A stretch of 64,000 nucleotides of DNA, taken from NCBI GenBank assembly GCA_963718695.1, contig OY970371.1, positions 3,968,001-4,032,000 on the forward strand, given 5' to 3'. The notes beneath the pieces are model-generated. The model saw nothing but the letters and a program-made list of their open reading frames with translations. It made no database searches and had not been told where the DNA came from. Below, one piece after another: positions 15,696 to 22,429 of this stretch. Positions within the stretch are counted from its first letter, which is position 1; each line of letters starts with the position of its first letter. The stretch is from Manganitrophus sp963718695 (GTDB taxonomy: Bacteria > Nitrospirota > Nitrospiria > SBBL01 > Manganitrophaceae). The translations under genes and the position numbers were made by a program.

Positions 15696-16555
15696 CGCTT
15701 CACTCCTTTGGGAAACTCGCTCCATTCCCGGCCGTCGAGAATGCGGCCGGCGTTCTTCTTGCCGACGTGAGTCATAAATACATATCTCCCGGGCGATCCG
15801 AACAAGGGGTCCATGAGTCGTTTCGGATCAGACTCTGTCCGCTCCCTAAACTCTCCCCACTGCTTGAAGAAGAACGGGATCCCCGCGGCGACGCACTGAT
15901 CCCGGAGCGATCGAACCCAATCCGGATGCATCGGCCGGGCACCGGGGCCGGACTCTCCTCCGACGACGACCCAATCGAGCGATCGCTCATCGCACCAGAG
16001 GCCGTGGTCATGGTCACGATCGTGCTCTTCTTTGGTGGCAATGCACTGGGGCCAAAGGTGGGGCTCAAGATCCATCGGCCCCAAGAGCGGCTCCGCGCTG
16101 ATCCCACGATAGGCCGCAGGGATTCGCAGGACCTTCGGAATGCGCCGGTCGGCCTCCTCCTGGTTCTCTGTGGTGACGACGAGCATGACATTCGGATAGC
16201 CGCTCCCCCAATCGGGCGGCAGCCGATCGGGAATGTTCTGCGGCCGCTTCGTGAAGATCAAATAGAAGAGGTGAGGAGTGCGCTTAATGATGTCCCAGGC
16301 CTCCGCTCTCCAGTCGTCGGCCTCCCGGATGAACCAGTCGGACCAGCTGGCGGTGAAGACGATCTCCGGCTCGGTCCACTTGAGGGGAGCGTTGAAGGTC
16401 TGCGACTTGGAGCGGACAACAACGTCTGGTTCCTGCCCGTACCGAATCTTCTCCCGGTACATGTAGCAATTGTCACAACCGGGGCTGACCTTGTGGCATC
16501 CCTGCCAGGGGTTCCACGTCTTGTCCGCGAATTCGATTCCGGTTTTCTCGCCCAT
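15692..16555 (-). CDS. DUF5131 (phage Gp37/Gp68) family protein
   Basis: A 287-residue protein starting MGEKTGIEFADKTWNPWQGC after AAGGAGAAGTCG. The conserved N-terminal motif is WNPWQGCHKVSPGCDNCYM, a three-Cys set reminiscent of a radical-SAM FeS site. It is followed by SWSDWFIREADDWRAEAWDI, TKRPQNIPDRLP, LVVTTENQEEADRRIP and SAEPLLGPMDLE; the C-terminal half has WVVVGGESGPGARPMHPDWV and GIPFFFKQWGEF. The family is widespread in phages; enzymatic activity is proposed but not established. Confidence 0.85.
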   Translation of the reverse strand: MGEKTGIEFADKTWNPWQGCHKVSPGCDNCYMYREKIRYGQEPDVVVRSKSQTFNAPLKWTEPEIVFTASWSDWFIREADDWRAEAWDIIKRTPHLFYLIFTKRPQNIPDRLPPDWGSGYPNVMLVVTTENQEEADRRIPKVLRIPAAYRGISAEPLLGPMDLEPHLWPQCIATKEEHDRDHDHGLWCDERSLDWVVVGGESGPGARPMHPDWVRSLRDQCVAAGIPFFFKQWGEFRERTESDPKRLMDPLFGSPGRYVFMTHVGKKNAGRILDGREWSEFPKGVKR

Positions 16556-16566
16556 CGACTTCTCCT

Positions 16567-16719
16567 TTATTTTTGCCTGTCTTCGCACCACGCGTGAATC
16601 TCGCAATCATCCAGGCAATCCTCACAGCACCGGGGGACGCCCGGCGGCTTCCCTTCGATCTCGCTACCGCAACTCTCGCAGGTCTCCCCATTTATCATCG
16701 CATCTGCTATTTCACCCAT
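16567..16719 (-). CDS. Cys-rich microprotein (50 aa)
   Basis: GGGAGGGGTCG precedes ATG 16719. The protein MGEIADAMINGETCESCGSE then IEGKPPGVPRCCEDCLDDCE has a CxxC...CCxxC pattern typical of a treble-clef-like zinc knuckle, similar to phage DksA/TraR-like small finger proteins. The run of Cys, Asp and Glu suggests a metal-binding regulator, but function is unknown. Confidence 0.55.
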   Translation of the reverse strand: MGEIADAMINGETCESCGSEIEGKPPGVPRCCEDCLDDCEIHAWCEDRQK

Positions 16720-16731
16720 CGACCCCTCCCT

Positions 16732-17127
16732 TTAAAAAAGCCTCTCTTGTTGTGCGGTCTTTGGAGCCTGGTCAACCTGCCCCGTGCAGCGAAAACAGAT
16801 CCCCTCCAGGCCCATCCGCTCCCGCGCGGCGCAGACCACGCAGCCCGGCGGGATCGCTCGCTCCCTGATCATCCGCCAGATCCCGACCGCCTCCTCGCGC
16901 GAGACGGGGATCGCGCCGGCGGCGATCGCCCGGTGACGCATCCACTCGGTCAGGTCGAAGTGAATGATCGAGCCCTTCTTATCGAGCCACCGGGGCTTCA
17001 GGCCGATCTTATGGCCGAAGGAGGCCAGATCGAGCGTCCCGCCGTCGGTGAAGAGGTGACAGGAGAGGACCGACTTCCCCTTGATCTGCATCCCATGCGC
17101 GCAGAGAGGATCGACGTAGAAGCCCAT
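16732..17127 (-). CDS. DUF4031 domain protein
   Basis: A 131-residue protein. ATG 17127 overlaps the preceding stop as TGATG and follows GAGGTG. Family features: CHLFTDGGTLDLASFGHKIG, LKPRWLDKKGSIIHFDLTEW and RHRAIAAGAIPVSREEAVGI. The C-terminal CVVCAARERMGLEGICFRC adds a four-Cys zinc ribbon not usual for the short DUF4031 proteins, so this may be a fusion. No known biochemical activity. Confidence 0.7.
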   Translation of the reverse strand: MGFYVDPLCAHGMQIKGKSVLSCHLFTDGGTLDLASFGHKIGLKPRWLDKKGSIIHFDLTEWMRHRAIAAGAIPVSREEAVGIWRMIRERAIPPGCVVCAARERMGLEGICFRCTGQVDQAPKTAQQERLF

Positions 17128-17500
17128 CAGCCGCACCTCGCGAACAATTCACTCTGATGCCTCTGGTCCGGATCTCCGACCTGGTCCAGCAGGTAGTGAA
17201 CGACTTCATGCGAGTAGAGCGTGATCGCCCCGACCTTGATCGTGGACGGCGGGACATACTCTCCGCTGCATCCACTCTGGTAATACGGGCAGGGAAAGAG
17301 AGGGGGCATAACGATAACCGTCAGCTATAGCTCCCCGCCTCGATCCCGGTGCAGGCCTGGGCCTCCTCGAAGCGATCGCGAAACCATTGCTCGGCCGTCG
17401 CGTCGACGAAGACGCCCGGCGGCGGCGCCGTGGTCGATTGCGCCTCCGACCCGCAGCCGACGAGGAGGAGAAGGGAGATTATGGCGATCGCTTTGGTCAC
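17127..17500 (-). pseudogene. Frameshifted HExxH metallopeptidase-like lipoprotein
   Basis: Two adjacent frames form one family member. The first half (GTG 17500 to TGA 17321) has a lipoprotein signal (IAIISLLLLVGCGSEAQ) and ends WFRDRFEEAQACTGIEAG-SYS. The second half (17309-17127, no ribosome-binding site at its ATG) has FPCPYYQSGCSGEYVPPSTI, then LYSHEVVHYLLDQVGDPDQR and a terminal RCG. Joined by a -1 shift just before 17323 they read SYS-LTVIVMPPLFPCP, the expected continuous strand. HEVVH is a zinc-peptidase-type motif. No slippery heptamer is present, so decay or a missing base is more likely than programmed shifting. Confidence 0.65.
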
Positions 17501-17504
17501 GTTC

Positions 17505-17885
17505 TTATTGATCTCCTTTCGGCTCCGGTCCATCCGGACCGAGCTTGATGTCGATGATCTGAACGCCGTCAGCTGGCGTCCTGGGGTAGGCGACATAAAA
17601 GGACTTTCCCTCCCATTTGCGATAGCCATAGACGGGATGCTCGTCGGTCCTGATCCCCGGATAGGCTTCATCCAGACGGAAATAAAGATTCGCCCGCTCG
17701 GCGTCCCGCATCAGGTTCACCGCCCGCAGCTCCTCGTTGAGCCGGTCGGCCCTCTCCTTGAGATGGTCGATCTTGGCGAGGATCATCAGGGCGTTGCTGT
17801 CGGTGATTTCGATCGCGGCCGGATAGTCGGCCGGGTTGCTTGATTCCCGATTCCGGCCGTTGATGAGATTGCAGATAAGGCACAT
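17505..17885 (-). CDS. Hypothetical phage protein
   Basis: A 126-residue protein with MCLICNLINGRNRESSNPAD at the start (one CxxC), a helical middle (LMILAKIDHLKERADRLNEE) and a beta-rich end (HPVYGYRKWEGKSFYVAYPR). AAAGGAGCCTCCT precedes ATG 17885. No family recognised; its stop is four bases from the lipoprotein start. Confidence 0.5.
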   Translation of the reverse strand: MCLICNLINGRNRESSNPADYPAAIEITDSNALMILAKIDHLKERADRLNEELRAVNLMRDAERANLYFRLDEAYPGIRTDEHPVYGYRKWEGKSFYVAYPRTPADGVQIIDIKLGPDGPEPKGDQ

Positions 17886-17946
17886 AGGAGGCTCCTTTCG
17901 TAAGCTGGCTTACGGTGCGATTTTGGGAAAAAAATTATTCCGAAAA

Positions 17947-18387
17947 CTATTCCCAGGGAACCTCTTCCTGGTCCTGCTCCTGGAAATGCGCCGCGATGGG
18001 GTCGCCTGCGTCTTTCTCCGGCGGCGGCAATTCCTTTTTCTTGGGAGCCTCGATCAAAATCAGCGGCCGGTGAGTGTTCCGATCCAGCGCCGCAATGACG
18101 GTTTCTTCGGTGCATGGGTTGATTGCGTAGACCGCCGAAGGGGAAACCAATCTTGACCTGGCCGGTCTCCCCTCCCGCTTCACCTTCGAGCCGACCTCGA
18201 AATAGGTACCGCCCGCATATTCTGGCCTCTCCAGGGTATATTCCCGCTCAGGCAGTTCCGGCACGTCGATCCGGAACATCACGGCCTGACCGTAGGCTTC
18301 GGTCGTGACAAACCCGGCTTCCGTCTGATGCCCCATTAATTCCACGATCGCCCATCCCTCGAATTTCGCCTGCTGCTGTTCGGTCAT
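17947..18387 (-). CDS. Conserved phage/mobile-element protein of unknown function
   Basis: A 146-residue protein starting MTEQQQAKFEGWAIVELMGH, then QTEAGFVTTEAYGQAVMFRI and DVPELPEREYTLERP. The pattern 'fegWaivElMGHq..aGfv.te.yGgavmfRvdvPelp' is one I recognise from many prophage and GTA-like regions, always unassigned. SAVYAINPCTEETVIAAL follows, then an acidic tail. The start overlaps the upstream stop (ATGA). Confidence 0.65.
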   Translation of the reverse strand: MTEQQQAKFEGWAIVELMGHQTEAGFVTTEAYGQAVMFRIDVPELPEREYTLERPEYAGGTYFEVGSKVKREGRPARSRLVSPSAVYAINPCTEETVIAALDRNTHRPLILIEAPKKKELPPPEKDAGDPIAAHFQEQDQEEVPWE

Positions 18388-19001
18388 GCCCGCCTCCCTT
18401 GCTTGCGCCGACGGGGTCGAACTTCGGCGACGGTTTCAGGGGAGGCCGCCGGTTCCTGTTCCGGCTCGGCCTGGGGCTGGCTGTCCTTCCACGGCGGGTT
18501 CTCATCCCCCCAGTTGTTTTCGATTTGGGTTGCGATCTCCTCCGTCATCGGAGGGAGACCGGAGGGGTCCTCCTCGGCCGGGGCGACCGTCTCACCTTCG
18601 GCCGTCTGCGCCGCTTCCTTCGACCCCATCGTTTCATTTTCCGGCGGCTTCGTCTCGCTCTCCGGCGCTTTCGTCTCATCGACCCCGGCGAAGAGGTTTC
18701 CGTTTTTCTCCTCGTCGGTCATCTCCCGCTCGGACAGCGTCTCGTAGGTGTCGAGGCGGCAGAGCCGCATGACGCCGTCGGAGTAACTGGGGATCTCCTG
18801 GCATTCGACGGAGCGAACCTCGGAGCCCTCGATCAGGACGGAAACAAGCCGCTCAACTTCTTTCTGGTGGAACTTGATCATCGCCTTCGCTTTGGCCGTC
18901 GCGTCAATCTCCTTGGCAAGCTTCATTCCATAGTCGCGCCGGGTCAGATCGTCCAGCTCGCAGGTCAATTCTCGTGTCACCCGTGGTCTCTCTCCTCGCA
19001 T
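18384..19001 (-). CDS. Hypothetical phage protein with acidic disordered tail
   Basis: A 205-residue protein starting MRGERPRVTRELTCELDDLT after AGGAGAAACC. Residues 1-100 look folded: MKLAKEIDATAKAKAMIKFH, SVLIEGSEVRSVECQEIPSY, VMRLCRLDTYETLSEREMTD. The rest is Glu/Pro/Thr rich and probably disordered, ending in the basic RPRRRKQGRRA. Downstream of the GGGNNN array, its mRNA leader carries the AT-rich inverted repeat, so the array may affect its expression. Confidence 0.55.
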   Translation of the reverse strand: MRGERPRVTRELTCELDDLTRRDYGMKLAKEIDATAKAKAMIKFHQKEVERLVSVLIEGSEVRSVECQEIPSYSDGVMRLCRLDTYETLSEREMTDEEKNGNLFAGVDETKAPESETKPPENETMGSKEAAQTAEGETVAPAEEDPSGLPPMTEEIATQIENNWGDENPPWKDSQPQAEPEQEPAASPETVAEVRPRRRKQGRRA

Positions 19002-19036
19002 TTGGTTTCTCCTGGTTAAAGTTCCGGTCGAATCGT

Positions 19037-19079
19037 TTAATAAGGAATTTCTTAATTAAAGTGGGGGCCGGTAGCTACC
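19037..19079. promoter_or_regulatory. AT-rich imperfect inverted repeat plus 10-bp palindrome next to the hexamer array
   Basis: TTAATAAG (19037-19044) and CTTAATTAA (19051-19059) form an imperfect inverted repeat in an otherwise GC-rich region. GGTAGCTACC (19070-19079) is a perfect 10-bp palindrome whose last bases merge with the first hexamer of the array. Together they lie upstream of the gene starting at 19001. A promoter, replication start or recombination site are possible; no clear -35/-10 pair is seen. Confidence 0.35.
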
Positions 19080-19326
19080 CGTACCCGTACCCGTCCCCGG
19101 ACCCGTCCCCGTACCCGGACCCGGACCCGGACCCGTCCCCGGACCCGTACCCGGACCCGTCCCCGGACCCGTACCCGTACCCGTACCCGGACCCGTACCC
19201 GTACCCGTCCCCGGACCCGTCCCCGTACCCGGACCCGGACCCGGACCCGTCCCCGGACCCGTACCCGGACCCGTCCCCGGACCCGTACCCGTACCCGGAC
19301 CCGGACCCGGACCCGGACCCGGACCC
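19078..19326. repeat. 41-unit CCCGNN hexamer array with 114-bp higher-order repeat
   Basis: Consecutive hexamers CCCGTA (A), CCCGTC (B) and CCCGGA (C), without any interruption. In order the units are AABCBACCCBCACBCAA-AC-AABCBACCCBCACBCAA-CCCCC: the same 17-unit (102-bp) block occurs twice, with period 19 units (114 bp). On the minus, transcribed strand every unit is GGGNNN, the G3N3 spacing of telomere-type G-quadruplexes. The array begins at the last G of the DUF6948 stop codon. All frames through it are open, giving Gly-X or Pro-X dipeptide shadows that are not real genes. Confidence 0.95.
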
Positions 19327-19613
19327 TACGCCTTCCATGGCGTCACCCCCTCGATCGATTTCCGCGCCGCATCGGAGCAAGGGATGATTTCGATCGCTTC
19401 CGTCAGGAGCACTTCAGGGACCGCCGCTGGGAATTTGCACTGAGTCGGATTCGAGGTGCCGTCTACCGCCAGTTGAGAGAGGCTTGCTGCCCCCGCCCAA
19501 TACCAGATCCTCCGAGCGTCTGTGAGCCTCACTTCTTTTCCGTTTCGCTCCGCGATCGATCCCGCGAATACCCCCGCGGAGTAGGTCCTTACGATGCAAT
19601 ATTTTCCGGTCAT
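19326..19613 (-). CDS. DUF6948-type phage protein
   Basis: A 95-residue protein preceded by AAAAGGAGAACTGAA. The family pattern is plain: KYCIVRTYSAGVFAGSIAER, NGKEVRLTDARRIWYWAGAA, SLSQLAVDG, then VLLTEAIEIIPCSDAARKSI. It is frequent in phages with no known function; the family number is from memory. The TAG stop merges with the first GGG of the repeat array, so readthrough would add a Gly-Pro/Gly-Thr tail of over 80 residues. Confidence 0.7.
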   Translation of the reverse strand: MTGKYCIVRTYSAGVFAGSIAERNGKEVRLTDARRIWYWAGAASLSQLAVDGTSNPTQCKFPAAVPEVLLTEAIEIIPCSDAARKSIEGVTPWKA

Positions 19614-19644
19614 TTCAGTTCTCCTTTTTATGATTGTATTGATC

Positions 19645-19722
19645 CCGGCGGGGCCTGACGATGATCACCGGATGGAGGCCCAAACTCCATCCCATCGCGC
19701 CCCCTTTGGGCGGCCCCGCCGG
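19645..19722 (-). other. Candidate structured RNA or cruciform: 11-bp stem enclosing two hairpins
   Basis: CCGGCGGGGCC (19645-19655) pairs perfectly with GGCCCCGCCGG (19712-19722). Inside lie GGATGGAG/CTCCATCC (19670-19677 with 19685-19692, 7-nt loop) and GCCC/GGGC (19699-19702 with 19708-19711). This gives a three-way-junction shape in the gap between the coiled-coil gene (ends 19729) and DUF6948 (starts 19613). No T-run follows on either strand, so it is not a standard terminator. It could be a small RNA, leader element or DNA structure. Confidence 0.45.
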
Positions 19723-19728
19723 AAACTG

Positions 19729-20388
19729 CTACCTCGAAGCGATGATCCGATCCTCGTAAATCTCGATCGATCCTTTTCCGATGATTGCCTCGGCTTTCGG
19801 TCCGAGATCCCGGACCAGGGCGCCGATCTTCTTCTCATCGAGGATCAGGTATTCCCGATTGACCATTAGCGGGCTCTTGACGCGATACTTCCAGGTCTTT
19901 CTAGAGGAAATTCCCTCGACTTTCGGGGTTGCCTTCGGAAGGACGATCACAGGCAGAGCGATCGGTTCTTCGAGGACGGATTGAACGACTTCCTCGGGCT
20001 CTCCCATTTGTTCGAGGTGAACCGCCTCAGCGAGCCGAGCCGCCTCGTCTTGCTTGCGGGCCTCTTCTTGTAGACGCCGCTCCTCCGCAACCCTGATCCG
20101 CTCTTGCTCGTCCATGTAAGAGGAAAGCTTCGGCTTAATGATCGCCTCGGCTTCCACCAGGGGGGCCTCGGCTTTCTTCTTTTGCGCGACCGCCTCCTTA
20201 TGAACCGCGTGCGCTTTCGAGACGATGGGGTCGAAGGTCTCGTCGATCTCCCTCCGGATATCCTTGATCGCCTTCAGCAGCTCCCCCGCTCGGATGAATG
20301 ACTCGTTGTCTTTGATCTCGATCGACCGGGCCCGGGCCGGGACCGAGAGGGCTTTCTGTTCGACTTCCGCGATTGCCGGTTCTGGCAT
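19729..20388 (-). CDS. Coiled-coil phage protein of the recombination block
   Basis: A 219-residue protein starting MPEPAIAEVEQKALSVPARA, with GGAGGATGAA before ATG 20388. A long helix runs through residues 40-140 (GELLKAIKDIRREIDETFDP, then Lys/Glu-rich segments including QERIRVAEERRLQEEARKQD). A compact C-terminal domain follows (SRKTWKYRVKSPLMVNREYL, GSIEIYEDRIIASR). This architecture is seen next to RecT in many phages, where it is suspected to assist recombination, but it has no defined activity. Confidence 0.6.
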   Translation of the reverse strand: MPEPAIAEVEQKALSVPARARSIEIKDNESFIRAGELLKAIKDIRREIDETFDPIVSKAHAVHKEAVAQKKKAEAPLVEAEAIIKPKLSSYMDEQERIRVAEERRLQEEARKQDEAARLAEAVHLEQMGEPEEVVQSVLEEPIALPVIVLPKATPKVEGISSRKTWKYRVKSPLMVNREYLILDEKKIGALVRDLGPKAEAIIGKGSIEIYEDRIIASR

Positions 20389-20389
20389 T

Positions 20390-21037
20390 TCATCCTCCAT
20401 AAAATTTAAGTGAGTTGTTTTTTCCGTAGTGATAGGCCGAAACGAGACCCAGGAAGATCGGAATATCATTGCGGTCTTTGTATGGCTTCATCGCGGGCTT
20501 CCCGCTCCCGATGTTATGGAGCGCGTACCTTTCTACCCCATAAGGGAAAAGGTCCCGCTTGACTGAATCAAGAATTGCGCACTCCTCCGGGGTCCCATGC
20601 TCGGAGAGGTATTCACAGACCAGCTCGACATAGGACGCGGTTTGAAGCGCCGTCCCCGGCCCCGCCGCTCCCCTCTTCCAGTCCGGCAACACGAACCGAC
20701 CGCTCGGGAAGTACCCGAAGGAATCGATCGTTCCGGCGAACCAGCGCTTCGACCACAGCATCCGCTCGATCAGGATCGCCTTATACCCGGTCTTCGCCTG
20801 CCATTCGGCGACCGCCTCGACATCCGGGAGCAAGAGCGAATGGACAGATCCCCAGTCAAGGTCCCCCTCAAGTAAAAGGGCGATGCACTTATGGAGGACC
20901 TCTCCGAGCCGCCGGTCCCGCTCGGTCGCCCACCAGGGGCGGACATCGTAGAAGGTCCCGATGACCTCATTCGTTCCGGGGATCGGCTTCCCGTCGAGGA
21001 AATATTTATGGTCGGCGTCGAGGGTGAGGATCGGCAT
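20390..21037 (-). CDS. PD-(D/E)XK nuclease, RecB/Cas4-like exonuclease
   Basis: A 215-residue protein. It has the family N-terminal GTNEVIGTFYDVRPWWATER and EVLHKCIALLLEGDLDW (metal-binding His region), and the nuclease core FAGTIDSFGYFPSGRFVLPD followed by WKRG and TALQTASYVELV. The D...DWK and QT..Y motifs match phage exonucleases that pair with RecT annealases. Its start overlaps the recT stop, so the two are co-translated; they likely form a two-component recombination system. Confidence 0.75.
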   Translation of the reverse strand: MPILTLDADHKYFLDGKPIPGTNEVIGTFYDVRPWWATERDRRLGEVLHKCIALLLEGDLDWGSVHSLLLPDVEAVAEWQAKTGYKAILIERMLWSKRWFAGTIDSFGYFPSGRFVLPDWKRGAAGPGTALQTASYVELVCEYLSEHGTPEECAILDSVKRDLFPYGVERYALHNIGSGKPAMKPYKDRNDIPIFLGLVSAYHYGKNNSLKFYGG

Positions 21038-21873
21038 TATTTCCCCCTGCTCTCCTCTTTGGCGAGTTGAAGGTCAAGCTCCTCGTTCGTCGGCTCTCTT
21101 TCCTCCTCCCCCCTCGCCGTCTCGGACGCCCGCTTCGGCTCTTCGATCTGCTCTTGCAATTCTTCTGATTCGATGTCGATCGCCCCATGCACCTGATTTT
21201 CATGGTCGATCGCGGAGGCTAATTCCTGGCTCATCGGCTGCGTCTTCAAAAGGCGCTTGATAACGGTCTTCTTTCCCATCTCCTCATAGTCGGTGACCCA
21301 GGGACCGGCCTCCGCCGCGCGGCTCCGCTTCCGAATCCGATCAATGTCGGCCTTGGACATCACATCAAAATCCGCCCCCCCTTCCGCTGGGTAAACGATC
21401 GCATATACATGCGTCAGGGGTCCGGGATCTGGATCTCTTGATGGTTCGTGAGTGAGGTTCGGCGTCAGGCCGTAGCAGTAAGAAAAGGTGTCTTTCGCAT
21501 GGACGACGCGGGCCTGCACGCTTTTCACCATCCCCGCCCGGCGCGCAAGATCGATCAGGCCCCGATACCCAGGTATCAGTTGGCACTCGTAGACATCGGC
21601 GCCGAGCTTATTGTTTCTGTACGGGACCAAATAGGAGTGCGCGAGCGGTCCGCCCGGCTCCAATCCGAGTTGGGCCGCCGTCATCACCGATTGCAAGATG
21701 GAGGAGGACGTGCATTTCATAAGGAGCGGATTCCTAGATCTTGCCGCCAATGCGATCCGGATGACCCGCTCGACGGGAAGATGCTTCGGGAGTACCTGCG
21801 CCAGCGCTCCTTTTGAATTCTCGAAAAGGGACTCCAAAGAATCCTCGGGTTTTTTCTTTTGATCGTTCGTCAT
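21037..21873 (-). CDS. recT: RecT-family single-strand annealing protein
   Basis: A 278-residue annealase. It promotes strand annealing in phage recombination and replication. Family landmarks: LPKHLPVERVIRIALAARSR, SSSILQSVMTAAQLGLEPGG, PLAHSYLVPYRNN, YECQLIPGYRGLIDLARRAG and THVYAIVYPAEGGADFDVMS, then KKTVIKRLLKTQPMSQELAS. A Glu-rich tail of about 50 residues follows. AAAGGAGAAGAGAGA precedes ATG 21873. The nuclease gene downstream overlaps by one base. Confidence 0.92.
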   Translation of the reverse strand: MTNDQKKKPEDSLESLFENSKGALAQVLPKHLPVERVIRIALAARSRNPLLMKCTSSSILQSVMTAAQLGLEPGGPLAHSYLVPYRNNKLGADVYECQLIPGYRGLIDLARRAGMVKSVQARVVHAKDTFSYCYGLTPNLTHEPSRDPDPGPLTHVYAIVYPAEGGADFDVMSKADIDRIRKRSRAAEAGPWVTDYEEMGKKTVIKRLLKTQPMSQELASAIDHENQVHGAIDIESEELQEQIEEPKRASETARGEEEREPTNEELDLQLAKEESRGK

Positions 21874-21963
21874 TCTCTCTTCTCCTTTTCAGTTGAAATC
21901 CCGGCTCGGCTTATGATAAAAATAATCAAGCCCTCTTCACCGGGGGTGTCGTAAGATCTTTCA

Positions 21964-21995
21964 GGGCCGGGAGAAGTTCAGAGCTTCCCCGGCCC
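21964..21995 (-). promoter_or_regulatory. GC-rich hairpin in the recT leader
   Basis: GGGCCGGG (21964-21971) pairs with CCCGGCCC (21988-21995), extended by GAAG/CTTC, with a short loop, in the 130-bp gap between the gene at 22005 and recT. On the transcribed strand no T-run follows, so it may attenuate, pause or protect mRNA rather than fully terminate. The plus strand has CATTTTCT after it. Confidence 0.4.
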
Positions 21996-22004
21996 CTCCA
22001 TTTT

Positions 22005-22223
22005 CTAGCGCCCCCTGATGTATCGCTCGGTATCGACCATCTCCAACCAAAGGGCGCGCTCATCGCTCTCCGCCAGGAGCGCCTTCTCCTTTTCGTCGGC
22101 GAGCTCTCTCGGATATTCACAGTGCTCTTGCAGTCCGGAGCAGAGTACTCGGCGGCCGACCAGGTCGCACACCGTCGAGAGCTGATCGTTCGGGTTTGTT
22201 GATCTGATCCATGGACAATTCAT
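22005..22223 (-). CDS. Hypothetical early phage protein with Cys residues
   Basis: A 72-residue protein starting MNCPWIRSTNPNDQLSTVCD, then VLCSGLQEHCEYPRELADEK and an acidic helix. Cys spacing suggests metal binding. GGAGGCAGACATG arrangement: AAAGGAGGCAGAC lies before ATG 22223, and the start overlaps the upstream stop. Confidence 0.5.
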   Translation of the reverse strand: MNCPWIRSTNPNDQLSTVCDLVGRRVLCSGLQEHCEYPRELADEKEKALLAESDERALWLEMVDTERYIRGR

Positions 22224-22429
22224 GTCTGCCTCCTTTCGATTGATTCATATTCCCCCGCGCCCGTTCTCCTCTTAATCTCGAAATCCTTGTTTCCCGAAAA
22301 AACGAGCTTGCCATCGGAGCGCACCGCGCAGGTCGCAATGCACCTATCCCCGGAATAGAGGTACAGGACCTCGCTCATCTCGCCGATCGGGGGCAAATCC
22401 ACCTGGTGGTATATGCCTTTTATTCTCAC
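22220..22429 (-). CDS. Hypothetical early phage protein
   Basis: A 69-residue protein starting MRIKGIYHQVDLPPIGEMSE, then VLYLYSGDRCIATCAVRSDG and KLVFSGNKDFEIKRR. It is mainly beta-strand. It is joined to neighbours by ATGA overlaps. No family recognised. Confidence 0.5.
   Translation of the reverse strand: MRIKGIYHQVDLPPIGEMSEVLYLYSGDRCIATCAVRSDGKLVFSGNKDFEIKRRTGAGEYESIERRQT

Noticed and set aside
17127..17309. Independent 60-aa gene with HEVVH
   Set aside because: No ribosome-binding site at its ATG, and the sequence reads as the second half of the preceding lipoprotein.
17321..17327. Programmed frameshift site in the phage lipoprotein
   Set aside because: No X-XXY-YYZ heptamer near the switch point, so a missing base or mutation is more likely.
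19078..19326. CRISPR-like array
   Set aside because: The units are 6-bp tandem repeats without spacers and no cas genes are present.
18974..19387. Long plus-strand ORF (Pro-Tyr/Ser/Asp repeats) and minus-strand ORF (Gly-Ser/Tyr/Asp repeats) across the hexamer array
   Set aside because: They are open only because the CCCGNN hexamers contain no stop codon in any frame. No binding site, no real start and extensive overlap with good genes.
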